Notes: generated by a model not told the origin, from the letters alone. Positions 17,882 to 27,122 are shown, counted from the stretch's first letter. The stretch is DNA of 64,000 nt from Kibdelosporangium philippinense (GCF_021390435.2 NZ_JAJVCN010000004.1:1468501-1532500); one strand, 5' to 3'. Numbers and translations: made by a program.

Positions 17882-20056
17882 GTGTCCCACGTGTCGAGCC
17901 CGCAGGAGCGACTGGTCGCCCAGCTCGCACGGATCAAGGAACTAAGCGGCCTCAGCCTGCGTGCCCTTGCCCGCAAGACCGAGCTGAGCAGCTCGTCGCT
18001 GTCGCGATACCTCAACGGCCAGCTCGTGCCGCCGTGGGAGGCCGTCGTCGCGCTGTGCCGTGCCGTCAGCCGTGATCCCAGGCCGTTGCGTCCGATGTGG
18101 GCCGAGGCAGCCAAGGCTGGCGCGGCGCCACCACCTCGCCGTAACGACCTACCGGCCGACTTGATCGACTTCACGGGCCGGGAGACCGAGTTTGCCCAGG
18201 TCGAAGAGCTGCTACGGGCCGCAGGCGCGGTGGCGATCGACGGCATGGGCGGGGTCGGCAAGACCAGCCTCGCCGTGCACGTGGCCCACCGGCTGGCGCC
18301 GACGTATCCGGATGGCGGCCTCTATCTCGACCTGCACGGGTTCACCCCTGGCCAGGAGCCGCTGACTGATCAGGCCGCGTTGGGACGGCTGCTTGGTGCC
18401 TTGGGGATCACGCATCCTCCCGCTGGGACCGAGGAACGCGCGGCGCTCTGGCGATCGGAATTGTCGCGCCGACGGGTGCTTGTCGTGCTCGACAACGCGG
18501 TTGATGCCGAGCAAGTGCGTCCACTCCTGCCAGGGGCCGGGAATTCCGCGGTCTTGATCACCAGCCGGTTGCGTCTGGTCAGTTTGGACGGCGTACCGCC
18601 GGTGTCACTGGCGCCATTGGCTGACGGCGACGCGGCGCACCTGTTCGCCAAGGCGGCCGGGCTTGCGTCTTCTTCGGACTCGGAGATCGGGCAAGTCCTG
18701 AGTCAGTGCGGGGGATTGCCGTTGGCGCTTCGGATGGCGGGCGCGCGGCTACGACACCGTCCTGGATGGACAGTGGGTGTGCTCGCGGAACGGTTGCGTG
18801 ACAACGCAAGTCGCTTTGACGCTGTGTTCGGGATGTCGCTGCAGCAGCTCGACTCCGATCAGCGACGGGTTTTCCGGCTGCTGGGTGTGTTGCCGGGCAC
18901 CGATTTCGACGCTTTGGCTGCGGCTGCGCTCGCCGACATGCGGGTCGACGCGGTGCTTGACGAGTTGGTCGACGCTCATCTGGTTCAGGAACCCTCGCCT
19001 GGGCGGTTCCGGATGCACGACCTGATCAAACGGTATGCCTCGGACATCGCCGCTGATGAGCAACCGCAGGCTGACGCCGCCGTGCGCCGGGTGCTGAACC
19101 ACTATTTGGCGCAGGCTGTGGCTTATGACCAGACGTTGCCCTCGCCGCACCGCCCGAACCCTTCGCCGGGTGATCCCGCGGAGGCTATGGCCTGGTTCGA
19201 TCTTGAATACGTCAACCTCATCGCGTCGTTCGATGCGGCCGTGCGGCTAGGCGTTGACGAGGTGGTGGCCGAACTTCCGCAGGCCATGCGGGTGTGGTTC
19301 TTCCGCCGCCGCGGTACCGACGACCAGGTCCGGATGCTCGACGCCGCCGCGGCCGCCGCCGGGCGACTCGGCCATTCCCCGGCATCGCTGCTGCTCGACC
19401 TCGGCTTCGCGCACGCGGCCGCCGGACGTCTCACCGAGGCACTCGCTGCCTATGAACAGGCCGAGAAGTCCGGAGTGGACGGTGACCTTGCGGCCGGTTT
19501 GGCTTTGCGGCTCGGCTTCGTGCGACGGGATCTCGGCGACTTCGAAGCGGCACAGGCCCAGTTCCGGCGGGCCCGCGAGCTGTTCGGGAAGCTCGGGCGT
19601 CGGGGCGGGGAGTCGCAGGCGCTGGCCTTCGACGGCTGGGTGACCCTGCACCTCGGCTCTCCCGACCAAGCCGTCTCCTTGGCCAGGGCCTCCCTTGACC
19701 TTGCTGACGGGCCTGCGCGGATCACCGGGCTGGTCACGCTCGGCCTTGCCTTGGCTTCGTCGGATCCGTCGCAGTCGCTGAGTGCTTTCGCCGATGCCGT
19801 GCGATTGGCTGAGCAGAACAATCTTCAGCACAACCAGGCGTGGTGCCACAACTACCTCGGGGTGGCGCTGCGAGTCATGGGCAAGCTCGACGAGGCGCTT
19901 GAGCAGCACCAGCGCGCGTTCGAGTTGCTGGAACCACTGGCCGAGGTTCAGCTGGAAATCGACTGCTTGCAAACGTATGCCGAAACGTGCCGGGTGGCCG
20001 GGCGTTCCGACCGGGCGCAGGTCCTGCTGGACCGGGTCAGCAAGCTGAAGCCTTGA
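17882..20056 (+). CDS. XRE helix-turn-helix / NB-ARC / TPR regulator
   Basis: The 724-residue protein has an N-terminal XRE helix-turn-helix (LSLRALARKTELSSSSLSRYL). An NB-ARC STAND ATPase follows, with GMGGVGKTS near residue 120 and RVLVVLDNA as Walker B. A winged-helix segment and a C-terminal tetratricopeptide solenoid complete it. STAND regulators stay closed with ADP and open on ligand binding at the TPR region. GTG 17882 is the first start in frame with a GGACAGG upstream. The 3' end lies 56 bp from an AraC-family gene. Confidence 0.9.
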   Translation: MSHVSSPQERLVAQLARIKELSGLSLRALARKTELSSSSLSRYLNGQLVPPWEAVVALCRAVSRDPRPLRPMWAEAAKAGAAPPPRRNDLPADLIDFTGRETEFAQVEELLRAAGAVAIDGMGGVGKTSLAVHVAHRLAPTYPDGGLYLDLHGFTPGQEPLTDQAALGRLLGALGITHPPAGTEERAALWRSELSRRRVLVVLDNAVDAEQVRPLLPGAGNSAVLITSRLRLVSLDGVPPVSLAPLADGDAAHLFAKAAGLASSSDSEIGQVLSQCGGLPLALRMAGARLRHRPGWTVGVLAERLRDNASRFDAVFGMSLQQLDSDQRRVFRLLGVLPGTDFDALAAAALADMRVDAVLDELVDAHLVQEPSPGRFRMHDLIKRYASDIAADEQPQADAAVRRVLNHYLAQAVAYDQTLPSPHRPNPSPGDPAEAMAWFDLEYVNLIASFDAAVRLGVDEVVAELPQAMRVWFFRRRGTDDQVRMLDAAAAAAGRLGHSPASLLLDLGFAHAAAGRLTEALAAYEQAEKSGVDGDLAAGLALRLGFVRRDLGDFEAAQAQFRRARELFGKLGRRGGESQALAFDGWVTLHLGSPDQAVSLARASLDLADGPARITGLVTLGLALASSDPSQSLSAFADAVRLAEQNNLQHNQAWCHNYLGVALRVMGKLDEALEQHQRAFELLEPLAEVQLEIDCLQTYAETCRVAGRSDRAQVLLDRVSKLKP

Positions 20057-20112
20057 TCTGGCCACAACTCGCCATAGTCCACAAGGGAGCATTTCGGCGT
20101 TACCATGGACTC

Positions 20113-21021
20113 GTGGAACGAGTCGTGTGGTCCACTGCGGACGTCGCGCGGACCGATGCGTTCGGCTACTGGGCCGACGTGATCTGTGACGCGTTTGTAC
20201 ATGTCTCGGCACGACCGGTCACGCAGGAATCGTTCCAGGGGCGAATCTCGCATACAACCCTCGACGGGGTAGGAATTTCCGCGTTGTCCTCAAACGCCCA
20301 GCAGGTCCGGCGGACCAAGAGCCAGATCGCGCGCGGGCATGAGGACAGCGTGCTGGCCAACATCCAACTCACCGGCCGCGGCACCTTGGAACAGGACGGC
20401 CGGACCGCGGTACTGGAGCCTGGGACACTGGCGTTTGTGGACAGTGCCCGTCCGTACACTTTGGATTTCGCTGATCCGTTCTCTCAACTCGTCATCCGGG
20501 TGCCCCGATCGCTTATGTCCCAGCGGTGCTTGTCCGGTGCGACGGCAGTCGCTCTGCGGCCGTCCGGACCCGTTCGGCTGGTGACGGATTTCTTCGCAGG
20601 TTTGGACCGGCTCGACGTGGCCACAGCAGCCCAGTTGTTGCCGCACGGCATCGGATTGCTGGACTGTGCGGTGGGCTGGGCGGCTGGCTCGGCGCCGACG
20701 GACGCGGCGTTGACTCGTGAACGCGTGCTCCGGTTCGTCAACCGGCATGCTCGCGAACCAAGCCTCGACGCCAATGCGATCGCCGCGGGATGCGGGATCT
20801 CCCGCCGGACGTTTTACCGTTCGGTCGAGTCGGTCACGGGTCTGATCCGTGACCAGAGAGTCGCTTTCGCTCGGCAGATGCTGCGATCGAACCCGTCGTG
20901 CTCACTGGATGTCGTTGCGCGCCACTGTGGTTTTGCCGGTGTGGCCCAGTTCCACCGTGCATTTCGGACAGTCACCGGCATGACACCGGCGACCTATCGA
21001 AGTGGCACGGATCGTCACTGA
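20113..21021 (+). CDS. AraC-family transcriptional regulator (AraC-binding-like domain)
   Basis: The 302-residue protein has an N-terminal cupin-like sensing domain of the kind seen in NahR/FeaR-type AraC regulators (TFVDSARPYTLDF-like block). The C-terminal double helix-turn-helix includes DANAIAAGCGISRRTFYRS and DVVARHCGFAGVAQFHRAFR. GTG 20113 has no ribosome site, but TACCAT ends 6 nt before it, so the message may be leaderless. The effector is unknown. Confidence 0.9.
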   Translation: MERVVWSTADVARTDAFGYWADVICDAFVHVSARPVTQESFQGRISHTTLDGVGISALSSNAQQVRRTKSQIARGHEDSVLANIQLTGRGTLEQDGRTAVLEPGTLAFVDSARPYTLDFADPFSQLVIRVPRSLMSQRCLSGATAVALRPSGPVRLVTDFFAGLDRLDVATAAQLLPHGIGLLDCAVGWAAGSAPTDAALTRERVLRFVNRHAREPSLDANAIAAGCGISRRTFYRSVESVTGLIRDQRVAFARQMLRSNPSCSLDVVARHCGFAGVAQFHRAFRTVTGMTPATYRSGTDRH

Positions 21022-21073
21022 TCCTGGCACAAGACGTCACTTGTGGGCTGCGGGGTTCATTCACGATGGTGGC

Positions 21074-21646
21074 GTGACAAACGATCAATCCACCTTCGGC
21101 GGCCGCTTGCTGATCGGCGCGAGCGGCTCAGCGGCAGTCGCGATGCTGCCGATGTACATTTCCGGGCTGCGTGCCCAGTTCACCGGAACAATCACTGTGC
21201 TGATGACCCCCACAGCGACTCGTTTCCTTCCCGCGCACACGGTCGCGCTGTTCGCCGACCGAGTCGTGACCGGCGAGCCAGAGTCATCCTGGGCCCGGCA
21301 CAACCAAGCGACGCTCGCCGCGGAACACGACATGCTCGCGGTATTGCCCGCGACCGCCAACCTGCTCGCCGCGACAGCGTCGGGTGCGGCCGGAAACATG
21401 CTGTCGACGACCATCCTGGCCGCGACGTTCCCGGTCGCCATCTTCCCCGTGATGACCGGTGAAATGTGGGAAAAGCCGTCCGTCCAACGAAATGTCGAAG
21501 TCATCAAGGCGGACGGATACCGCGTCGTAGCCCCGGAGTGGGGCAAACGGTACGACGTCGCGCTTGGCGGCTTCGTCGAAAGCACCGTGCCGCCCGCCCC
21601 GCCCATGGTCGTCAGCGTGATCAGGGAGTTGATGCCCGCAGGTTAG
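21074..21646 (+). CDS. flavoprotein (HFCD family)
   Basis: The 190-residue protein has the flavoprotein fold of phosphopantothenoylcysteine decarboxylase-like enzymes. It shows GRLLIGASGSAAV at the start, an ATANLLAATASGAAGNMLSTTI substrate/flavin block, and a PVMTGEMW loop. It binds FMN; the reaction is unknown. Genes of this kind often occur in natural-product or vitamin pathways, but no partner is adjacent. GTG 21074 lacks a ribosome site. Its end overlaps the convergent MFS gene by 26 bp. Confidence 0.82.
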   Translation: MTNDQSTFGGRLLIGASGSAAVAMLPMYISGLRAQFTGTITVLMTPTATRFLPAHTVALFADRVVTGEPESSWARHNQATLAAEHDMLAVLPATANLLAATASGAAGNMLSTTILAATFPVAIFPVMTGEMWEKPSVQRNVEVIKADGYRVVAPEWGKRYDVALGGFVESTVPPAPPMVVSVIRELMPAG

Positions 21647-22784
21647 CCGTGATGGCCAGCGCCGCCATCACCCCGCTGGAAATCGCGGCGACCGTAAAGC
21701 CGCCGTGCGCGCCGGACGTGCTCACCGCCCAACCAGCCACAGCCGCCGCACCAGCAGAACCTGCCGCACTGGCCGAATTCAGCCACACGAAGGCCTGCGT
21801 GAGCACAGCCCGATGGACGGCAGCTTCGGCCAGTACGGAGCAAAGGACGAGGATCGGCGGGATCGCGAGCCCGGTCAGCACCACACCGACCGCCAGTTCA
21901 AATGGCTCGCTGGCCACCAGAAGCGGCAGGCAGCCTCCCGCCAACCCGACCGCGACGACCGCCAGTTGTACCTGAGGGGCTGTGCGCCATCGGCGCAGCC
22001 CGTACAACCAACCGGCAAGCAACGTGGCACAACTGGTTACCGTGAACATCACCGCGGCCGTGCCCGGCGCGCCGCGCTCGACAGCGAACGCCGTCACGGA
22101 GATCTGCATAGCGCCGAAGAACCCGCCAATAGCAAGATTCACGCCCGCCAATACCATGAATCCAGGTCGCAGCAGCGTCCTGGTCCTGGCAGGACTGGAA
22201 ATCGGCGGCGCGGTCCGGCGTTGACTGGCGAAACACAACCCGCCACCCACGATGAAACAAGCAGCCAAGACCGTGCCAGCCGTCGGAAGCCCGCTAGCCC
22301 CAAGGAAACTAACCAAAACCGGCCCGCCAAGGTAAGCAACCTGATTAGCCTGTGACTCCAATGCGAACGCAGCATGCAGGGTCCGCTCGCCACGCAGCAA
22401 CGTCACCCACCTCGCCGCCGACAACGCGCCAAGCTGAGGGACAGAGGCACCGACCAGCACGCCCGCGGTTATCAACCACCCCTGGGTCTCGCTTCCGAGC
22501 AACATCCCTACCGCCGCGGCATGCACCAACAGCGCGGGCGGCAACACCCTCGTCTGCCCAAACCGGTCAATCAACCTCGCCAATTGCGGCCCAGCAAGGG
22601 CCTCAGCGACAGCGAACCCACCCGTCACCAATCCAGCAGTGGCATAAGACCCAGTCCGAGCGTGAACAAACCAGACAATGCCAAGGCTGGTCATAGCAAT
22701 ACCAACGCGCCCGACGGTTGCGGTCAGGAAGAACGCAGCGGCACCACGAGCGCGCAAGAGAGTGCCATAAATCGCCGACGACAT
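21621..22784 (-). CDS. MFS transporter
   Basis: The 387-residue protein has about 12 hydrophobic helices and a major-facilitator loop 2-3 signature (LARLIDRFGQTRVLPPAL). It resembles drug or small-molecule exporters with no substrate clue. ATG 22784 is the first in-frame codon before the first helix; the ribosome site is weak, and the frame upstream to 23024 has no coding character. Confidence 0.85.
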   Translation of the reverse strand: MSSAIYGTLLRARGAAAFFLTATVGRVGIAMTSLGIVWFVHARTGSYATAGLVTGGFAVAEALAGPQLARLIDRFGQTRVLPPALLVHAAAVGMLLGSETQGWLITAGVLVGASVPQLGALSAARWVTLLRGERTLHAAFALESQANQVAYLGGPVLVSFLGASGLPTAGTVLAACFIVGGGLCFASQRRTAPPISSPARTRTLLRPGFMVLAGVNLAIGGFFGAMQISVTAFAVERGAPGTAAVMFTVTSCATLLAGWLYGLRRWRTAPQVQLAVVAVGLAGGCLPLLVASEPFELAVGVVLTGLAIPPILVLCSVLAEAAVHRAVLTQAFVWLNSASAAGSAGAAAVAGWAVSTSGAHGGFTVAAISSGVMAALAITANLRASTP

Positions 22785-23064
22785 GCGAATGTCCCATTCG
22801 CTGCCCGGCGGGGCGAACCACCCAGGGTCGTCGGCGCCCAGATTTACCGACCCGTGGTCACACCTGAAACCGTCCAGTGTTGGCGTGAAGCGGGGACACG
22901 CACCCCACGCCGGCATCATCACCGGGCAGAAGCTGTAGATCCTTGTCGCCACAACCCTAACGGCTCGAAACGAGACCTGTCCAGACCGCCCACCGCCCGC
23001 GCAAGTACGAGGTTTGCCCGCCACTCGCTCTCAGCGTGGCTGGTTGCCGTCGAGCGCCGCTCGC
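22785..23064. other. intergenic, no gene recognised
   Basis: This stretch upstream of the MFS gene carries no start with a ribosome site and no recognisable protein. It presumably holds the MFS promoter. Confidence 0.5.
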
Positions 23065-23169
23065 GCGTTCAACTCACCACAAGGAATGGTGGACACGCGC
23101 ACTTCGTGCAGGTTCCCGTTCGCCGCGCTCCGGGGCCCGGCCACAGCCAACGCGAAGTGGGTGATCCCT
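23065..23169. repeat. about 105-bp dispersed repeat, copy 1
   Basis: The block starting GCGTTCAACTCACCAC and containing GGTGGACAC, CGCACTTCG and GCGCTCCGG recurs in the same orientation at 25281-25384 with roughly three-quarters identity by eye. It abuts the target duplication of the first IS element, so that element landed at the edge of this repeat. Confidence 0.65.
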
Positions 23170-23218
23170 TAGCCTGAATCCACTGATGAGTGGGTGTTCG
23201 GGGCGGCGTGTTACAAGT

Positions 23219-23291
23219 GAAAGTGCCTTCTGACCTGTGATAATACGAGTTACTGAGGCTCGATTATCACCCGGGGATGGAAGGCACTTTC
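23219..23291 (+). promoter_or_regulatory. leader inverted repeat of IS element A
   Basis: Perfect 12-bp arms GAAAGTGCCTTC (23219-23230) and GAAGGCACTTTC (23280-23291) enclose the putative promoter region. The second arm contains the GGAAGG ribosome site just before the GTG start at 23293. A transcript entering from outside would fold and hide the ribosome site; one starting between the arms would not. Confidence 0.6.
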
Positions 23292-23292
23292 A

Positions 23293-24681
23293 GTGAAATT
23301 ATCGCACAGGTGGTCGCGGGCGGCGGTGCGGTTCGATGAGGAGAATCTCGTGTCCTGCGCCGGGATCGTGCCGGTGATGGCGCTGGCCGAGCGGGCGGGC
23401 ATGTCGGAACTGGTAGCGCAGAAGGTAGAGATCACGAACGCTCCGATCCCGTCGACTGGGGCCAGCCCGGCAGGCAAGGTCGCCTCGATCGTCGCGGGGA
23501 TGCTCGCGGGCGCGGACTGTATCGATGACCTGGACGTGATCCGCCACGGCGGGATGAAACGTCTGTTCACCGGGGTGTACGCGCCCTCGACGCTGGGATC
23601 GTTTCTGCGCTCGTTCACCCACGGCCATGCGCTGCAACTGGCCGCGGTGCTGCGCGCGATGCTGGTGTCGCTGGCGGCGAAGACCCCGGTGCTGGCCGGG
23701 GCGGATCAGATGACCTTTGTGGACATCGACTCGCTGCTGCGCCGCGTGTACGGCACCCAGAAACGAGGTGCGCGGTTCGGGCCGGCCAAAGTCGGTGGCT
23801 ACCAATTGTTGCTGCGAGGGCTCTCGCCGCTGGTGGTCACGATCTCCACCCGGCTGGCCGCACCCCTCGTCGCCGCGATCCGTCTGCGGGCAGGCAACGC
23901 CGGTTCCGCGCGGGGCGCGGCGAGGTTACTGACCCAAGCCCTGAACACTGCGAAAGCCGCCGGGGCACGCGCGGGACGGATCCTGGTCCGCGGCGATTCC
24001 GCCTACTACGCCGGCACAGTGGTCAGTGCCGCACGCCGCGCCGGGGCGATGTTCTCGATCACCGTGGCGACCAACCCGTCAATCCAGGCCGCCATCACGG
24101 CGATCGCCGAGGACGCGTGGGTCGCGGTGCGCTACCCGGGTTCGGTGGAAGATCCCGATACCGGCGAGCTGATCTCTGACGCCGAGGTCGCCGAGACCGG
24201 CTATACCGCCTTCGCCGGAACCCGCCACGTCATCACCGCCCGGCTGGTGGTACGCCGGGTGAAGGACAAGAACTCCGAGAACGCCCTGTTCCCGATCTGG
24301 CGTTACCACGCGTTCTTCACCAACACCGAACTATCCACAGTAGACGCTGATCTCGCCCACCGGCAGCACGCGATCGTCGAAACGACCTTCGCCGACCTCA
24401 TCGACGGCCCGCTGGCGCATCTGCCATCGGGGCAGTTCGACGCCAACGCCGCGTGGGTCGTCTGCACCGCCCTCGCCCACAACCTGCTGCGCGCCGCAGG
24501 CAGCCTCACCAGCACCTTCCACGCCAAAGCCCGCGGCGCGACACTGCGCAAACACCTCGTCTGCGTCCCAGCCCGCCTTGCCCGCCCTCAAGGCCGCCCG
24601 GTCCTGCACCTACCCGAGCACTGGCCCTGGGCCGAGGCTTTCACCACCCTGCACACCGCCGCCAGCCCACCCGCCGCCTGA
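23293..24681 (+). CDS. IS1380-family transposase (element A)
   Basis: The 462-residue DDE transposase has the IS1380 pattern. An N-terminal region includes AGMLAGADCIDDLDVIRHGG. The first catalytic Asp is in MTFVDIDS, the second in ILVRGDSAYY, and the C-terminal acidic residue is in HAIVETTFADLI. It moves the surrounding element by cut-and-paste chemistry. The protein differs strongly from the transposase of element B, so the two arrived separately. Confidence 0.92.
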   Translation: MKLSHRWSRAAVRFDEENLVSCAGIVPVMALAERAGMSELVAQKVEITNAPIPSTGASPAGKVASIVAGMLAGADCIDDLDVIRHGGMKRLFTGVYAPSTLGSFLRSFTHGHALQLAAVLRAMLVSLAAKTPVLAGADQMTFVDIDSLLRRVYGTQKRGARFGPAKVGGYQLLLRGLSPLVVTISTRLAAPLVAAIRLRAGNAGSARGAARLLTQALNTAKAAGARAGRILVRGDSAYYAGTVVSAARRAGAMFSITVATNPSIQAAITAIAEDAWVAVRYPGSVEDPDTGELISDAEVAETGYTAFAGTRHVITARLVVRRVKDKNSENALFPIWRYHAFFTNTELSTVDADLAHRQHAIVETTFADLIDGPLAHLPSGQFDANAAWVVCTALAHNLLRAAGSLTSTFHAKARGATLRKHLVCVPARLARPQGRPVLHLPEHWPWAEAFTTLHTAASPPAA

Positions 24682-24845
24682 CCTTTTCTTCACCACCCGC
24701 CCGCCAGGGCCCGACCGGAGACCTCCCGTGGACACGCTGGACAAGCCAGCCGTTTCACCATGCCCACCACCAAAACCCAAGATCCACACATGACCAGAAC
24801 ACCCCGGAAGATCAACACAAGGTCTATCGGTGGATTCAGGCTTAG

Positions 24846-25280
24846 AGGCCATGGACAAGGTGGGCAAGTCCTAGTGGGCCAGCGCGAGGTGGGCACGCAT
24901 AAGGTGGGCCCCACCCCCGGACACCGGCGGGAGGCGGGGCAGTCACGGCAGCCACTCGTCCACAGTGGACACCCAAATGAGCTGTAGCGACCAGCGAGGG
25001 GAAAGTTAGGCGCGTTCAACGCCGTCAAGGTGGCCTTCACGGCATCCCGCCCTGTCAGAGGTAGGACACGTGTGACAGGGCGGTACAGGTGGGACTGTTG
25101 AGGCGAGTTATTGGTCCACAGTAGACTTAGCGCGGCCGGCCCGAGCTGGGAAGATCGGGACCTGCACCGCCAAGGTAACCCTCTTTGATTGGGAGCCGGC
25201 GCGTGGCCCACCATTCCGACACGGTGAGTCACACTGTTCGACTCGCCACCAGCCCAGCTGGGCGCCGCTGTGCACCGCGA
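24846..25280. other. intergenic, palindromic repeat unit, no gene
   Basis: I see no gene here. At about 25013-25046 there is a unit (GTTCAACGCCGTCAAGG followed by CCTTCACGGCATC) that is the reverse complement of the units at 56750-56790 and 57108-57145. A perfect 11-bp inverted repeat follows (25047-25057 and 25073-25083, CCGCCCTGTCA). These are dispersed intergenic palindromes. Confidence 0.6.
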
Positions 25281-25384
25281 GCGTTCAACTCACCACACGG
25301 AACGGTGGACACACGCACTTCGCGAGGTATCCCGTCGCTGCGCTCCGGGAGCCTGGCCATAGCCAGCGCGTGGTGGGTGAACTC
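25281..25384. repeat. about 105-bp dispersed repeat, copy 2
   Basis: This is a direct repeat of 23065-23169, sharing GCGTTCAACTCACCAC, GGTGGACAC, GCGCTCCGG and the closing GTGGGTGA. The pair brackets IS element A and the intergenic DNA after it. I see no reliable coding frame in either copy. Confidence 0.65.
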
Positions 25385-25445
25385 TCAGACGGCTTGATCA
25401 AGGTGGTCAAGCCCGCCGGGCTCACACACGATAGACAACGAATGC

Positions 25446-25727
25446 TCAGTCTGTTTTGGATGACTTGTCGCCTGGCCATTCGCCGGTCATCTTGCGGTAT
25501 CCGACGGCGCCGCCGCGGTCGACCGCGGTTTTGACCAGGCCGAAGACTGCGCCTTGGACGGCCGCCGCTGCCAGTACCTCTGTCCAGCCGCGGTCTTCGT
25601 CTGTCGCGCTTGGGGCTTCGTCGTCGCCCGTTATCGTTTTCCATACCTTGGCGAAGACCGCACTCGCCGCGATTCCGCCCAGTACTCCGAACAGTAGGCC
25701 CAGTGGCCGGTACAGGAGTCGCAACAT
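25446..25727 (-). CDS. DUF4235 membrane protein
   Basis: The 93-residue protein has two short hydrophobic helices (LLFGVLGGIAASAVFAKVW and VLAAAAVQGAVFGLVKTAV) and the DUF4235 motif VDRGGAVGYRKMTGEWPG. Its start overlaps the DUF3618 stop by 1 bp (TGATG). It is the last gene of a three-gene envelope operon often seen in actinobacteria. The role is unknown. Confidence 0.9.
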   Translation of the reverse strand: MLRLLYRPLGLLFGVLGGIAASAVFAKVWKTITGDDEAPSATDEDRGWTEVLAAAAVQGAVFGLVKTAVDRGGAVGYRKMTGEWPGDKSSKTD

Positions 25728-26065
25728 CAGCTCTTTCGCCTCCTGCGCGTTACCTTTCGGAGCACGATCAACGACGCCATCGCTCCGGCCACGAAGGCGC
25801 CTGGGCGCTTCTTGACCGCGATGATCAGCCCCCTGGCTTTCTGGGCCGCTGGTTCTGGCAGGTTGTCTATTTTCTGCTGTGCTTGCTCCGAGACATGCGC
25901 TGCTTTGGTTTTCGCGGTTTCCAGCACTTCGGCCGCTTTTTCTTTGCTACGGGCTGGCACGTTTGCTTTGTATGCCAGCGCTTCCGCTGTGTCGCCGAGT
26001 TCTCGGCGGGTGCGTTCTATGTCGGTCCGGATGTCGTTCACTTCTGATTGCCGGGCGTCGCTCAT
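25727..26065 (-). CDS. DUF3618 protein
   Basis: The 112-residue protein opens with IRTDIERTRRELGDTAEALAYKANV, the DUF3618 signature. A helical middle follows and the protein ends in one transmembrane helix and a basic tail (TRRRRK). ATG overlaps the holin-like stop by 4 bp. A paralogue lies at 61971-62270. It probably sits at the inner membrane with the holin-like protein. Confidence 0.92.
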   Translation of the reverse strand: MSDARQSEVNDIRTDIERTRRELGDTAEALAYKANVPARSKEKAAEVLETAKTKAAHVSEQAQQKIDNLPEPAAQKARGLIIAVKKRPGAFVAGAMASLIVLRKVTRRRRKS

Positions 26066-26460
26066 CGGTGCATGCCCTCCTTCACGGTCGCGATGTCCGT
26101 CTTCACGCCCTCAGCCGCTTCTTGGGGGATTGGCGGTGTCGCCGCGTTGATCTGCTTGCGGCCGACCAGCGATGCCACGCCGGCGATCAGCAGTAGCGCC
26201 AGTCCGATCAGCAATGCGGCCAGCCATGGGGCGAGCACCAGTGACAACGCCAGGATCCCGCTGGTGATCAGGGTGGCGAGGGCGAGGAACGCGAACAGTC
26301 CGGCCCCGCCGAACAGTCCCGCGCCGATCCCGGCGCGTTTGCCTTTCTCGCCGATCTCCTTCGCCGCCAGCCGCATCTCGTCGCGAACCAGATGCGAGAT
26401 CTGTTCGGACGCCTGCCCGACCAACTCCGAGATCGATCGATCATCGGTCCTACTGGACAT
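26062..26460 (-). CDS. phage-holin-like membrane protein (Holin_3_6 superfamily)
   Basis: The 132-residue protein has an amphipathic N-terminus (ISHLVRDEMRLAAKEIGEKG) and two long hydrophobic helices. A conserved tail follows (INAATPPIPQEA). Despite the name it is a common chromosomal actinobacterial protein, not evidence of a prophage. GGAG precedes ATG 26460. A paralogue at 61561 has the same neighbour order. Confidence 0.92.
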   Translation of the reverse strand: MSSRTDDRSISELVGQASEQISHLVRDEMRLAAKEIGEKGKRAGIGAGLFGGAGLFAFLALATLITSGILALSLVLAPWLAALLIGLALLLIAGVASLVGRKQINAATPPIPQEAAEGVKTDIATVKEGMHR

Positions 26461-26492
26461 GGTCAGCTGCTCCTTCCCGTCTTGAGCAGTGA

Positions 26493-27062
26493 CTACCCGT
26501 TCGGCAGCGGCTCAATCGGGGTTTTGGACCGCTGATAGTGCCTACGGGCCCGTTCGCGGTTGCCGCAGTCCTGCGAACTGCACCACTGCCGCGAATGATT
26601 CCGCGTCCGGTCAAGGAAAAGCCAGCCACACCCAGGCCCGGAGCACTGCCGGACCAATGCCGCGTCGGGCGAGCGCAACAATTCATCCGCTGTCAGGGTG
26701 AGGGACGGAATTACGTCTTCGACCCGATCGACAGGCACGGTCCATCGCAACGGCAAGGACGGTGGAGCAACAGCCAGACTATGCGCGGCCGACAACCACG
26801 CGCTGAACTGGGCGACATCGGCGGGGGCGGGCGCGGTGAGCAGCCGGTAGAGGGTCTCCCTCAGTTCGCGCAATGGCTCAACCAAGGTTGAGGAACTCGC
26901 AAAAGAGCCCAGCTCGGTCCGCGTCAGCCACAACGGCAGAAAGTCGGGTGCGGTCAGCCGATCGAACGTCCGGGCCTGGTCAAGCCGCCACGACACCGTG
27001 TTCACCAGGTCGAGCGCGACGTTCCCGCCGAGTAGGTGGTAGCCGCGCCAACTGTCCGTCAC
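26493..27062 (-). CDS. CGNR zinc-finger transcriptional regulator (ABATE domain)
   Basis: The 189-residue protein has an ABATE N-terminal domain (GNVALDLVNTVSWR) and a C-terminal CGNR zinc finger, CSGPGCGWLFLDRTRN then WCSSQDCGNRERARRHY, with all four Cys. A TAGTAT box lies 7 nt upstream of the GTG start (minus strand 27075-27070), so the message may be leaderless. IS element B begins directly behind that box, separating the gene from the palindrome in front of azlC. It was probably the divergent regulator of azlCD. Confidence 0.9.
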   Translation of the reverse strand: MTDSWRGYHLLGGNVALDLVNTVSWRLDQARTFDRLTAPDFLPLWLTRTELGSFASSSTLVEPLRELRETLYRLLTAPAPADVAQFSAWLSAAHSLAVAPPSLPLRWTVPVDRVEDVIPSLTLTADELLRSPDAALVRQCSGPGCGWLFLDRTRNHSRQWCSSQDCGNRERARRHYQRSKTPIEPLPNG

Positions 27063-27122
27063 GCCGAAAATACTAACCCAGGTGTTTCACGCGGATAGCC
27101 GCGACACGAGCCGTAGATAGAA

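Larger units (their letters stand above)
23173..24840 (+). mobile_element. IS1380-family insertion sequence A, 1668 bp
   Basis: Terminal inverted repeats 23173-23187 (CCTGAATCCACTGAT) and 24826-24840 match at 14 of 15 positions. A 5-bp duplication CTTAG flanks the element at 23168-23172 and 24841-24845. Length and transposase fit IS1380. Both ends and the gene look intact, so the element may be functional. Confidence 0.9.

Noticed and set aside
22374..23177. 267-residue plus-strand ORF over the MFS start and repeat
   Set aside because: Arg/Gln/Pro-rich composition, no domain, antisense to a clear MFS gene; not coding.
25446..26460. Prophage remnant because of holin-like proteins
   Set aside because: No other phage genes nearby, and this holin-like family is a normal chromosomal partner of DUF3618 in actinobacteria.
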